A DNA stretch of 64,000 nt, from the NCBI GenBank assembly GCA_033239525.1, contig BSYO01000006.1, forward strand, positions 19,554,175-19,618,174, read 5' to 3'. The DNA is from Nepenthes gracilis. Taxonomy: Eukaryota > Streptophyta > Magnoliopsida > Caryophyllales > Nepenthaceae. Positions 1-11,313 of this stretch are shown piece after piece. A program made the translations under genes and the position numbers. The notes under the pieces are model-generated. The model was not told where the DNA came from and searched no databases. It saw nothing but the letters and a program-made list of their open reading frames with translations. Position 1 is the stretch's first letter. Every line of letters starts with the position of its first letter.

Positions 1-1961
1 TCACATATATCACATGCATTTCTATATACTGAATGCATATATATATATATATATACAAAATCCATATACAAGAGAACCATATATCAAAAATCAGGTCGTT
101 ACATCCAACTGCTTCTTTTTCAGGTCTTCCAAGACTTTTCAAATCCCCAAAAGTCTTTAGGTAAGTTTTAGGTCACTCCTCCTCGTCCGGTACTAACTCT
201 ATAGCCTTATTTGGAGGAAAAAAACAGTAAAATAGTAAGTTGAAGCCCAGTAAGGTACATACAGGTATGCAATAAAATTCTGTTATGCAGAGCAGTTATG
301 CGGTTATATTAAAGTATGAAAGTAGTCGGGGTCAGGACAGTGCAAGAAACAGAAAAGGCATAATTTGGTCTCAAAATTGAGTTTCGAAAATTAGAAATCA
401 GTAAATATAATTCAAAAATCAGAAATCAGTACTAAATCTGTGAATTATAAAGAAATCCTCTTTTCTATCAGTATGAATACGACCAATAGACCCTACTAGT
501 AGAGGGAGTGAATAATCGAGGATAAATTGTATTCATTCCACACAATCAAAGACGAGTATCAGTCGTCCCTTCTCGTGGGACATCCCATCTCGTGTGATTC
601 AATAAAATATTGCCGGCCAGTACAGTATCTACCCTCTAAGTTATCACTCTGAGGAACGGCGGACCACATATAACTTTATGGACAGATTTATCCTCGATTA
701 CCACTGTAACGTTTTAAGACATATCAAAAAATCTAACCTGACTGTATATTGGTCCTGAGTTCAAATTAACAGTATCAGAAATATTTTTCCTTCCTATTTC
801 TTAACCGAAAACTTATTAAGTTTTAGAAGTTAGTCAGAGTTTTCAATAACTCTTCAGTTCGATTTAGAATACATAGTAACAGTTTGAAACCCTTCAGTTT
901 CACTTTAGAATATACAGTATTAGTTTGAAACCCTTCAATTTTCACTTCATAAGTCCACAGTGATTTATCAGTATAAGACCATGTAAAAATTTTTAAAAAT
1001 AAATTACACCAGGGGCTTTATTTCAGTACAGATTAACTTTATTACAACAGAAATTATAGGTAAAAATCATTAAAAACCTTCATTTTCGTACGTAGGGTTT
1101 CACCAAACAGTCTGAACGATAAACGAATACTAAATACATGTTTTTACATGAAATTGAAGGTATATTTAGCAGTATATATTAGTAAATACAAAATCTGTCC
1201 GATTAATCAGGAGAAATATGTATTATTTACAGTAAACATGTAAAGCCGTGGATTTAAAATATAAATATCATTTTTGGGATATTAAAACATCGTAAAAATA
1301 GTAAATAGCATCCGAAATACACTTATCTGAACTCAATCTACAGTTACCCTTACTCTGATCGGAACTGGACGGAAGATTTCTCCCCCTTTCTTCCCTTCTC
1401 TCTCTTCCTCCTCCTCTCTTCGTGCTGCTGTCGGTTCTACTAAAAGAAAACCTCACATCCCCTTTTTAAATAAAAAAGAAAAGAAAAACACGTGCCTGGC
1501 CCGTGGCGGGCGCTCGAGCGCTCAGCGAGCGCAGAGTTTCTACTGGGGCCTCGCTCAAGCGTGGCAAGCACCCGACGAGCAGGCCCTCACTGGATTTTGG
1601 CGCCTGCTGCCACGCTTGAGTGCGCGGCAGGCGCACAGCTGTTGTATGGCAGATCAATATACAGCAGCTGGTTTTTCCCACACTTTTTACTTTCAAAACT
1701 CATTCTTTCATACATGTTCAACCTCATCTCGATTATTATTATTTTAATTAATATTAAATTATCATGTTTTGGGTTTAGGACATCATAATTCGAGCACGCG
1801 GCAAGTGCCCAGCTGCTGTGTGGCAGATCAGTATACAGCAGCTGGTTTTTCCTACACTTTTTACTTCTGAAACTTATTCTTCTATACATGTTTAGCCTCA
1901 TCTCGATTATTATTATTTTAAGTATCCTTAAATTATCATATTTTGGGTTCAGGACCTCACA
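1..1961 (-). mobile_element. Ty3/gypsy LTR-like sequence, left border uncertain
   Basis: Read on the minus strand, this block begins at 1,961 with TGTGAGGTCCTGAACCC, the style of start (TG, then a pyrimidine-rich pentamer, then an A+T-rich stretch) seen in plant chromovirus LTRs. It continues through a GC-rich segment (about 1,490-1,620) and a long A+T-rich part. No coding sequence is visible. Separately, + strand position 107 ends a GTCGTTACA motif, which resembles the 3' end of a chromovirus LTR in + orientation, so the first ~107 bases may belong to a second element. Family assignment rests on resemblance only, and the element may extend beyond the left edge. Confidence 0.45.
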
Positions 1962-1963
1962 GA
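1616..1963. repeat. 174-bp tandem duplication
   Basis: Two adjacent copies (about 1,616-1,789 and 1,790-1,963) share the same order of landmarks with an offset of 174 bases: CAGCTG, GGCAGATCA, TATACAGCAGCTGG, ACATGTT, CTCATCTCGATTATTATT and AATTATCAT. The copies differ by scattered substitutions. The duplicated unit is the terminal part of the LTR-like block, so an LTR edge appears twice. Confidence 0.9.
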
Positions 1964-1975
1964 GATCTTCGGAGA

Positions 1976-3110
1976 AAATGGAGGTCACCGGAGTGATGAA
2001 ATCTTTCGGAGAGAATGGAGGTCACCGGAGTGATGAGATCTTTCAAAGATGATAAAGGTCTCCGGAGTGACAAGCCTTCCGGAGAGAATGAAACCACTCG
2101 AGTATAAGATCTCAAGAGTGAATAAAGGTCTTTGGAGTGGATGAAGGTCTCCGGAGTGACAAGACTTTCGGAGAGGATGAAATTTCTGAAGTGATAAGAT
2201 CTTTGGAGTGAACGAAGGTCTCTGGAGTGATAAAACTTTCGGAGACAATGACGATTTTTTGAGTGACAAGACTTCTAGAGGAGACGAAATCCCCGAAATG
2301 CTAAGATCTCCAAAGTGAAAGAAGGTCTCCGGTGTAATAAAACTTCCGAACAGGATAAAGTCTCCAAAGTGACAAGACTTCCGGAGAGGACGAAATCTCC
2401 GGAGTGAAAAAACTTTCGGAGACGATGAAATCTCCGGAGTGACAAGACTTTCGAAGAGGATGAAATCTCCGAAGTGATAATATCTCCGGAGCAAAAGAAG
2501 GTCTCCGGAATGATAAAACTTCCAAAGAAGATGAAATCTCCGGAGTGATAAGAAGGTCTCCGGAGTAATAAAACATCTAGAGGGGATGAAATCTTCGGAG
2601 TGATAAGATCTCTGGGGTGGTGAAATTTCGAAGAGGAACTTCCTGAGCAACCGATCCAGAGTGATGAAATTTCGGAGAAAGAATTTCCTGGGCAGCAAAT
2701 TCAAATTCTAGAGAGGAATTTCTTGGGCAGCAAATCCAAATTCTGGCCAACAAATCTGAAAGTGATGAAATTCTCGAGAGGAATGATGAAACCTCCAAAG
2801 TGGCTGAAATTTGGACTAAGTAAAATCTCTAAAGTGGCTGAAATCTGGAGTGACATGAAATTCCTGAGTGATAGAGTCTCTAGAGTCTCTGGAGTGACAA
2901 AGCTTCTGGAGTGGACGAAAATCTCCGGAGTGACAAAGTTTTCGGAGAGGATAAAATCTCCAGAGTGACAACACATCTGGAGTGGACTGAGAATCCAAGC
3001 TAAGTAGTCTTCTGAAATGAGATGATCTCTGGAGTGAAAAACCTCTGGGGCGGGTTGAGACTTTACAGTGATAGAAATTTAGGAATAAAAATACTTTTTG
3101 AATACTCAAA
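1976..3110. repeat. 35-bp minisatellite built on TCCGGA
   Basis: About 30 imperfect units of roughly 35 bp follow the pattern GTGAYAAGA, then CTTTCGGAGA, then GGATGAAATCTCCGGA. The unit reads as two similar half-units, each ending in a CCGGAG or CGGAG core. The best-preserved part is about 2,330-2,600, where units keep exact register. The minus strand is free of stops for long stretches, giving a repetitive reading frame at 1,985-2,704, but the unit length is not a multiple of three and no protein family is recognisable, so I treat it as non-coding. Confidence 0.85.
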
Positions 3111-4740
3111 CTTTCGGAGTGTACAAACTTTCAGAGTGCCCAGACTTTCGGAGTGAGCAAACTTCCGGGGTGCTCAAACCTCCGGAGAGCTCAAACCTCC
3201 GGAGTGAACAAACTTCCATGTCCAAACTTCTGGGGTGAATTTGCACCGCTTCTGGAGTGGCAGTCGGCGCCTGAGTGCTCGGCGGCTTATGTAAAACAAA
3301 ACACCAGAGTGGATCTGGGCCGCTTCCAGAGTGGTTGTCAACACCATAGAGGAACATGCCAGCATGGATCTGGGAGCCTGAGTGCTTCTAAGAGTTAAAG
3401 TGCCAGAGAGCTTCTGAGTTTGGCTGAGTGAGAGATAGAGTGCCAGAGTGGTTGTTAGAGAAACTTTTGAAATAGAGCAGGAACTGGGCATTTGCGAGAG
3501 GGAAATACCGAAGTACTTTAACTGGAGGGGGAAAATCCCAGAGAGCTTTAGCCGGAGAGGTAAATTCCTGGAGAGGAGAAATCTCAGAGAGCTTTTGAGC
3601 TTCTTAGTGCCGAAGAGGTTTTTGTGCTGCTTCCGGAGAAATTTCCGGAGAGCTTTTAAGGGATAAATTTGGAGTGTTTCGGGTACGGAATGCTTGTTGC
3701 CGGAGAGCTTCTACGGGCAATTGTGAATGGGGAATCTGGAGTGCTTTTAATCGGGCAGCTGCAAGAGGAAAAATCCCGAAGAGCTTTCGTGCAGCTGTGA
3801 GAGATCTCCGGAGAGCTTTGTGAGAGATAAATCTGGAGCGCTTTGTGTACGGAGTGCTTCTGCGAGCAATTGTGAGAGGAATTGCCAGAGAGAAATTGGC
3901 TAGGCAACTGTGAGATGAAAATTCCAGAGTGCTTGTTGTGTCCGGCTTGCTGAGAGATGGAAAGCCAGAGAGCTCAAGTGTCCGACTCGCTGAGGGATGA
4001 AAAGTCGAAGAGGTTTTGGGAGATTTACGGAGAGCTTGTTGTGACTAGGCAATTGTAAGAGGAATTGCCGGTTTACAGTTGTGACCGGACAGTTGTGAGA
4101 GGAATTGCAGGAGAGAAATTGGCCGAGCAACTGTGAGATGAAAATCTCGGAGAGGATTTTGGCCGGGCTGCTGTGAGAAATAAATTAGGAGAGGATTTTG
4201 GCTAGGCAGCTATGAGTGAAAATTTCGGAATGCTTTGCGGGAGCTGGCTTGACTTGGTCAAACCAGCTGTTCATAAAAGGGAATTCGAAATGCAACTTGG
4301 GCTGATTGCTTGTGAGAGGAAGGACTTGGTCAAACCGGCTACAACTTGGTCAAACCGGCTGTTTGTGAAAGGGAAAGCCGGTTTGTAGTTGTGACCGGGT
4401 GGAGCAGAGGGAAAATATTGGAGTTGCACTATAACCGGGCAGAGCAGAGAGGAAACACCAAAGTGGCACTATAACCGGGCAAAGCAAAGAGGAAACACCG
4501 GAGTGAAGTTGTGTGCTTGCCGGTTGTGAGAGGAGTTGTCGGTTTACAATTTTAACCAGAACAATTGTGAGAGCAAAATACCAGCTAGCATTTTGTGAGA
4601 GAGAAATCAGGAAAGAATCTGGCTGGGCAGCTGTGAGAGGAAAATACTGGCTGGCAATTGTGAGACGGAAATGCCAACCGGCCAGTTGCGAGTGGAAAAT
4701 ACTGGAGTGCTACTGTGCAGAGTAAAGAGGAAATACCAGA
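3111..4740. repeat. Degenerate GTGAGAGG/CCGG-rich tandem array
   Basis: After about 3,110 the repeat changes character. The motifs GTGAGAGGAAAT, GCCGGAGAGCTTTTG, TTGTGACCGGGCAG and GAGTGCTTTTG recur at irregular spacing of about 30-60 bp up to about 4,740. Within it, the phrase CTTGGTCAAACC(A/G)GCT occurs at about 4,253, 4,324 and 4,346. The array looks like a more diverged continuation of the TCCGGA minisatellite. No gene is visible. Confidence 0.6.
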
Positions 4741-5325
4741 GTGGTTGTTGTCAGGGGAGATGATGTTGAGCACCAGTCGAGGGTGGTCCCGACCTTGGCA
4801 GCATCACTGGTCATAGCGACAACCACCGGCGACGGCGATGGTAGCGATGGCAGCTCACGCGAGCGCCATCGGTGCCCTCTTCCTCTTTCCACCTCACCTC
4901 ATAATCTTCCAAAATTTCGACCGATTGTCACAAGTTTTCCACATGCAAACATAAGATTGGCATCAACAAAGTGGAATGACGAATTTACCTTCTTGCATTT
5001 ATTGAATTTCCTCCGGTGATGGCGGCGACGAAGGCGGTGGGTCTCGGGCCGATAGGCTTCACAATTTCACTCCTCTTCACATCGCAGCACAAAATCAAGG
5101 GGAAAACGTGGAGAAGGCTTCACCAACGTCAAATCTGGGCATCGCCTCCTCCGGCAACGGTGGTCACCGTCGTTCTACACGCTGGCCTGTCTCCCTTCTC
5201 TTCCCTCTCTTTCTTTTTCCTTTCTTCTTTTTTGTTTCACTGCAATTGCGCTCGACTGGTTTTCATCATTTTCCTTTTTTTTTAATTGGAAGCAGCTTGA
5301 TCCTGTTTGACTTAGTCAAACCGGC
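4741..5325. other. GC-rich then pyrimidine-rich non-coding stretch
   Basis: This stretch is GC-rich to about 5,180, then C/T-rich from 5,190 to 5,280. A TTTGACTTAGTCAAACCGGCT phrase at its end matches the phrase in the preceding array, so it probably belongs to the same repeat complex. The short open frames have no recognisable product. Confidence 0.4.
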
Positions 5326-6020
5326 TATGGGGCCAAATCCATACTCCTTTTGATTTTTTTTTACATGTAGGAGGCAGCAGGTCACATCATTGGATCCGTC
5401 TACGTTACGACGATCGCCCCGACACAGTGCGGACAAGCAGGTAGAACCTACCATAAGGCAGACATGAAAACTGTTCTGACAGTTTAATAAATATTTACAG
5501 AATATTTACCCGCACAGTGTATCACACTAGGATAGTAAGCACAATTCTATAATATTTTCGTAAAGGCAACAATTTCCACCTACAATCACTTATGATCGTT
5601 GAGACAGTTCAACAAACCTACACAGAACCAACCGTGAGAGCCAAGGAAGGGTACACCAACTTCAACACTATAAATATCCCTTTACTTCTGGGAGGGGGAC
5701 TTTGGCTCAAAAAGTCCCAAAAGCTAGATTTCAAGGCATCCACCAAATCCTTAGACTCTCAAATGTGATGAGACATCACCAAGTTATCCTCCGATGAGGG
5801 CACCTCTTTCTCTAAGCTACTCCCTATCAAGCACATTTATTTCTAAGCCGCTCTTCGTCGAGTGCACCTCTCCCTCTCTAAGTTGCTTCCCAATTAAGCG
5901 CACTTCTTTCTCTAAATCGCTCATCAATGAGCATATTTATCTCTCTAAGCCGTTCCCGATCGAGCACACCTCTCTCCAAGCTACTCCCCATCAAATACAT
6001 CATATGGGGCCTAATCCTTA
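5326..6020 (+). mobile_element. LTR-like block with TATA box
   Basis: The phrase TATGGGGCC(A/T)AATCC occurs near both ends (about 5,325 and 6,003). Between them lie a TATAAATA box at 5,669-5,676, about 70 bases of spacer and an array of ~33-bp repeats. TATA plus downstream transcribed repeats is typical of an LTR U3-R region or of a short non-autonomous element. No coding sequence or partner LTR was found, so the call is an inference from layout. Confidence 0.35.
5779..6000 (+). repeat. Seven-copy ~33-bp tandem array
   Basis: Units begin at about 5,779, 5,812, 5,843, 5,877, 5,912, 5,945 and 5,976. Each begins C(T/C)AAG or CTAAA, continues with a TCCC/CGATCGAG-like core and ends in ACCTCTYTCT or ATTTATYT. 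Period is 31-35 bp. It lies about 105 bp downstream of the TATA box at 5,669. Confidence 0.8.
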
Positions 6021-7979
6021 CCAAACATTTAATCCCCTCAGGCATGCATTTATGCATCATTCTCATATTCTCCCATCTTTTCATCCAATTGAGAAAGATT
6101 TTTAATTTAAGTGTCAAAAGATATATAGGAGAGCGAGTTCTACTATTTTCTAATCTTTTTTTTGTTAGTTGTAGTATAAAAGATATAGGTTTAAAGTAAT
6201 GAATACCGCATCGTTTCAATTCAACCTATTGGATTAGATCATGCAGCTTCCTAATTTATTCAGTAATTTGAATCTAAAGATGCAACATTAGCATTATTAT
6301 TAATTTCAATTATTTTTTATACAAATTTTATTGATTTTAAAATAAATAAATAATATAAACCTAATATGTATAAAATAAAATCATACATGATAAAATATGT
6401 AGAAATATTTTTGTAAGAGCATAGGCTTTTTTATAAATATAAAAATATAAAATTTAGTAAATACGTTCATAGGAGATCTCAGAATACGAAATTCTACACC
6501 TGTGAAGAGTCTATAATTGAGCAATACGTCAAAAGTTTACGATGCTTTAAATTTGAAATATATTGATTATATATGAACTTGATGACTACAAATTGACCAA
6601 AATACCTACATTTATAATACTTTTTAGCGAATAAGTCAAACAAAGAACGGTATAAGAATAGGTAAAAAGAAATGATCCAATAAATATATCATATACAATG
6701 ATAATAATAACATGCCATGGTTGATAAATAAAACACAATTGCTAAATATTTATTTTATTCTTCTTTTCTCTATATTTTTCCTCATATTTGGCCTTTAAAA
6801 GTGTTAGAAAACTCAGATTGAGACTAACCTAAATATCAGTTTCGATTTTATATTTGCCACTGGCATTAAAATGTCAAAACTACTATTTGTACAAAACTAA
6901 TTGTTTAAATGCCGATTTAAATACCCTCCTATAATAACAATTTGAACCAAAAAATTGGCATTCAAACAGTTGTTTAAACTCCCTACCAACAACAACAAAC
7001 ATATATATGTATGTATATATATATATATATATGTAAAAGAATATAAAATTTATAAGAAAATAACTCATTTCAATATTTAATTGGCCTGACCTTATTGATT
7101 TAGTTGTTTAATCTAATGAGCTACTTCACTTCATAAGATGAAATGAGGATGGGAGATATTCCCAACTTGACAGACTATTGCAATAACAAAATCATGTATT
7201 GTGAATAAGGAGTTATCTTATGTACATTGGCAAGGGTGACAGGTCATGGAGCAGTCGGAGTATACCCAATTAAAATTAAGTATAAATAGAGGTGTTAGAT
7301 AGCGGCATAATTGGCCTTGGCCATCACCGGCCATGCCAAGCAATGTTAGTGGTGAACAGTGGTGGATCGTATATTACGTGGCTCAACACTTTAGACTATG
7401 TTAGGCATCACATTAGGGGGCCTGTGGGTCATGCCAGCCAGTGGCATGATTTGATTATGCCTCGACAGGCACTAATCTAAATTTTTTTTTATTAATAAGT
7501 GGGGGAGATGGGGTTAATGGTCCACTTATTAAAAATTAAATATTAAAAAATTTATACTTGCCCCATTCCTCCACATTGACACATACTTTCTCCACTCTTT
7601 CTACAATCTTATAGTATAAAATAACATTAGTGTAATACTTGATAATACAGTCATATTAATTATATTAATTTGTATTTATAATTTATATATTAATATTATT
7701 ATTTTATAAGAATTATTCATTATGGAACATAATTTTTATAATTTTAATAATAAAAAAATTATTATGATACTCTCATATTGATTATATCCCAAATATCCAA
7801 AAATAGAATTTTGAAATACTAAATCAAAACGTGATTTTGTTTAAAATATCAATGCTACACCTTTTAGTTTTGACCGTCCCCTAGGAAATATTCTAATAAT
7901 GTATTACAAATTTTTGAGATTACATTATTTTACAAGAACAAACATGTAAAATATAAACAAGTATAAACAACAATAAAAA
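6021..7979. other. A+T-rich intergenic DNA, no gene seen
   Basis: I see no exon with coding character on either strand. A short alternating TA tract lies at about 7,014-7,032. The open frames are short and compositionally biased. Confidence 0.5.
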
Positions 7980-8770
7980 GACATGATTTTTTGGTGACGA
8001 AGGAAAAACTTGATACCCACGATAATCGAGAAAAATCCTCCGAGCTTCAACGGCTAGGGAAGCAATGCACTATGAAAATCAACTTACAGACCGGATGGTA
8101 ACGACGTGCTAACCTAGCCGACTTACTGCCATCTCGTAATCCCTACTAAGGAACTCTTTAGATTTTCCTGGAACAACGGAATCGAACACCTTCCGATCTT
8201 CACGTCAATCTTCCCTCTTTAGCCACTTGAATTGTCGAACACGATCGAGTCTCCTTCTTCAACGTATCGACATCTTCAACGTATCGACATCTTCAACGAA
8301 GGTAGAAGGATGAAAGTGTTTGAAAGGTAAAGAGAAAATGTAGAGAAGACTAGTTAGAACATGAAGCTCAAGGTTGTAGCTTTTAGTTTTCTCAAAAAAA
8401 GTAAGATCAATGGTTTTAACACAATTCTTCTCAAGTGGGGCACGAAATTCATCTGCCAAGAGTCCTAGAATTCCAAAAATATAAGCCAAGTATTTATAGA
8501 TGGTTCAAAATTCGCATTTAAAAACTTACCCGTTGTTGCGCTCGAGCTCGGGGCGGCGCACAGCGAGCGGGGACCATTCTGGATTTTGGGGTCGAGTAGG
8601 TAGCAAGCGCCACGAAGGCGCGGGCTTTGGACGGGCTCCAGCGACTAGAGAGCACACGGCATGCATGGTATCTCTGGAAGACGAAACGGACAGCAACAGA
8701 TATGGGTTGATACTGTATTTCGACAACCCAGAACCCGACATTAATATAACATATATATATTATCACGAAA
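7980..8770 (-). mobile_element. LTR-like fragment, minus orientation
   Basis: On the minus strand a GC-rich promoter-proximal segment (about 8,770-8,530) is followed by a TATA box (TCTATAAATA, 8,491-8,500) and then a leader-like segment ending in TTCGTCACCAAAAAATCATG near 7,985. This order is typical of the U3-R-U5 of a plant LTR. The GC-rich part shares short phrases (GCGAGCG, CTGGATTTTGG) with 1,500-1,600. No partner LTR, primer binding site or coding domain was found, so this may be a solo LTR. Confidence 0.4.
8260..8297. repeat. 17-bp direct repeat, 2.3 copies
   Basis: CAACGTATCGACATCTT occurs twice in perfect tandem (8,260-8,276 and 8,277-8,293), followed by the first bases of a third copy. 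It lies in the leader part of the LTR-like fragment. Confidence 0.95.
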
Positions 8771-11160
8771 TGTGTCAATCATAAAAATGACCATAATAGA
8801 TATGATATCACATTTTTCAATGAGTATCATGTTTATTTGAATAGATGACATCAGTTGTATTTTGATTTATGGATGATTTTATTTTGGATGTCTTTAAATT
8901 TTAATAGTTGGCCAAATGTAGGCCTTTGGGTTATATATTAAGATTTGTTCGTTTTATTTTATTATGTGAATGAGTTGTTGCTATCATTTAGATATTTCTT
9001 TATGACTATTTGAAATAGGTCATAATTATTTTATTCGAATGATTATCCGATGAGGTCTTATGTGAGTCATTCTTTGATTCCATTCGTGTATTAGCTTGTC
9101 ACACTAGGGTTTGAGATTAATAAAAATAATATTTATAATATAATTAACTATTTAAATTAATATGTTTTGTTTGAATTCATGATAAATATAATATATAGAT
9201 TAAAATATTATTTAAATATATTAAAATTAAAATTATTATATAAAAAATATTAATAAAAATATAACTTATTGGGATAATTTTTCTAACTATAATATTCATT
9301 TAAGATAAAAAGAATTATATTTTTAAAAAATCACAATTCAACTCTGTTTAACCAAACAAGTTATTTTCATCCGAAATTCTCACCAATCCAAAAATACAAT
9401 CTATATATTTATATAATTATATCTGACTATAATATTTATATATTTTAATTATATCTAATAAAATTAAAAAATACTTAAATAATTTAATTTTAATCGTGTT
9501 TTCTCGTTTTGGGCGACTCATTAAAGGTTGCCATAAATACACGAAAGAATGGCTCCAGTGGGCAGGTATCATTATATTAAATACAACACCAAAGCCGTAC
9601 TGTTCATATTTATTCCCTGTTTTGCCCTCGTTGAATTAATTCATGGGTCTACTCGGCTTTCCAAAAAAAATATCACACTAGATAATATACTTGCTAAAAA
9701 TTAGCCCAGCGATAATTTAATATACAAACCCGTTCAATGTAAAAATTAAATAAATATTGGCTATCTCGTTTAGTCAAAATTATAATTATATTAATTTATT
9801 TCATGCATTATTAAAGCATTACTTTTCATTCTTTAACAGTTGAATATTTTTTGAGAGAATTACATATGATATTTATAATATAAATTTATCAAAATTAAAA
9901 TAAAAATAATTTATTTTTTACAAAAATTTAAAAATTTGTGTCTTATAAGGGGGAGATGTGGAGTTTATATATAATCTTTCAATATTTGATTAGTTAATAT
10001 AGCTCAATTATAATACAAACTTATTTGATTGATCCAAAATTTTATAAAATATAACTAAATTATATAATTATTATAAATAAATATATTTAAAATTTTAACC
10101 CTAATTATTTTTTTGATCCTAATACAGTGCTTATAAATAAAAATAATTGTTTTAGTTTAGCTCGACCTGGACTGTAAATTTTTTTGTAATGATATTTTTA
10201 AGAGAATATAATACTTTAAAATTTTAGATATTTTTATATAAAATGTGAATATTTAAATAAAATATTAAAAATAAAAAATATATATATGTTTTCATATGTT
10301 TTATAATCTCAAAATTTGTGCAATTGGATTCTCCATTCAATGTAGAATTTTTTATATGTATTATTAATGTATCTAACTATTGGATGTTTTGAACATATTA
10401 ATTTATTTTTAAAATTTTTTTATTTAATATATGTTTAATCATCTACGTTACACAAACCATTCAAATTAGGCAAACATATTACAAGATGATCAGAAATCAA
10501 AATACAAAATACAAACATATTAAATATTGTGTGTTACGTGTGTAAATGAAAAATAATGGTAGCTACCTGCACCCCAGACACTATGCATGGGTGGGTCCGG
10601 TTATTTTCAATGATTGGTAACAACACCCAGCTCAGCTCATGCAAATTGGACTTAGGACAAATTACTACATATCCAAGAAATCATTAACTTTAGAAACTAA
10701 TTATTAAAATATAATATTTTCTAAACATTACAAATCATCTTCGTGATTCCTGCGAGTTAATGCGCTATGAATCAGCGACTGTGAAACTCTTAAATGCCCG
10801 TCAATTTCAAGTGTCTGCCTTTATTTAATAAATGTCGTTTGGTGTTGAAGAACTTAGTGCTAATCACACAGGATTTAAAGTTTAATTATTCAATAATTAA
10901 TTAATTGAACGATTATTTCATACTTAAATAAATATAATAAATTGGATTGACTCGGTGAGTGAAAGGTCATCTTCCTTAATCTCCGATTATTGCAGAATAA
11001 GAAATTCCTTACTCTACGTAGTGGAGTACAGGGAAATTCTGGTCCGATCAGAAGACAGAGAAAAGACGTTTGATAAAGTGCTAAAAGGGAAAACTTGATT
11101 CACTTTTTCGAAATCTGGTAAATGTCTATTTGTGCGGGGTCTGAATTTCTGGATTCCAAC
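8771..11160. other. A+T-rich intergenic DNA upstream of the NPH3 gene
   Basis: No gene is recognisable. The last few hundred bases should include the promoter of the NPH3-family gene. A possible TATA-like TTTATATC lies at about 11,174, which would give a 5' leader of roughly 110 bases, but this is weak evidence. Confidence 0.45.
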
Positions 11161-11313
11161 CACTTTGGCCTTCTTTATATCGTCGCCATTTCACGCAGTG
11201 CGTCCCTCACGGCGAAGGACAGTCCGTCGCACCTTGAACAACTATACTTCAATCTAGCCACAAGTTCTATGCGTAGACTCGCATAACGATTTCTCGCTTT
11301 GTTTGTAGATATT

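Noticed and set aside
1985..2704. A 239-codon minus-strand open frame in the minisatellite
   Set aside because: It follows a 35-bp repeat that simply lacks stops. There is no family resemblance, no start context, and repeat variation is not codon-structured.
2301..4900. CRISPR-like array because of regular repeats
   Set aside because: Units are directly adjacent without unique spacers and the genome is a plant's; it is a minisatellite.
8500..8784. Open frames on both strands in the GC-rich patch
   Set aside because: Both frames are overlapping, compositionally driven and inside an LTR-like fragment.
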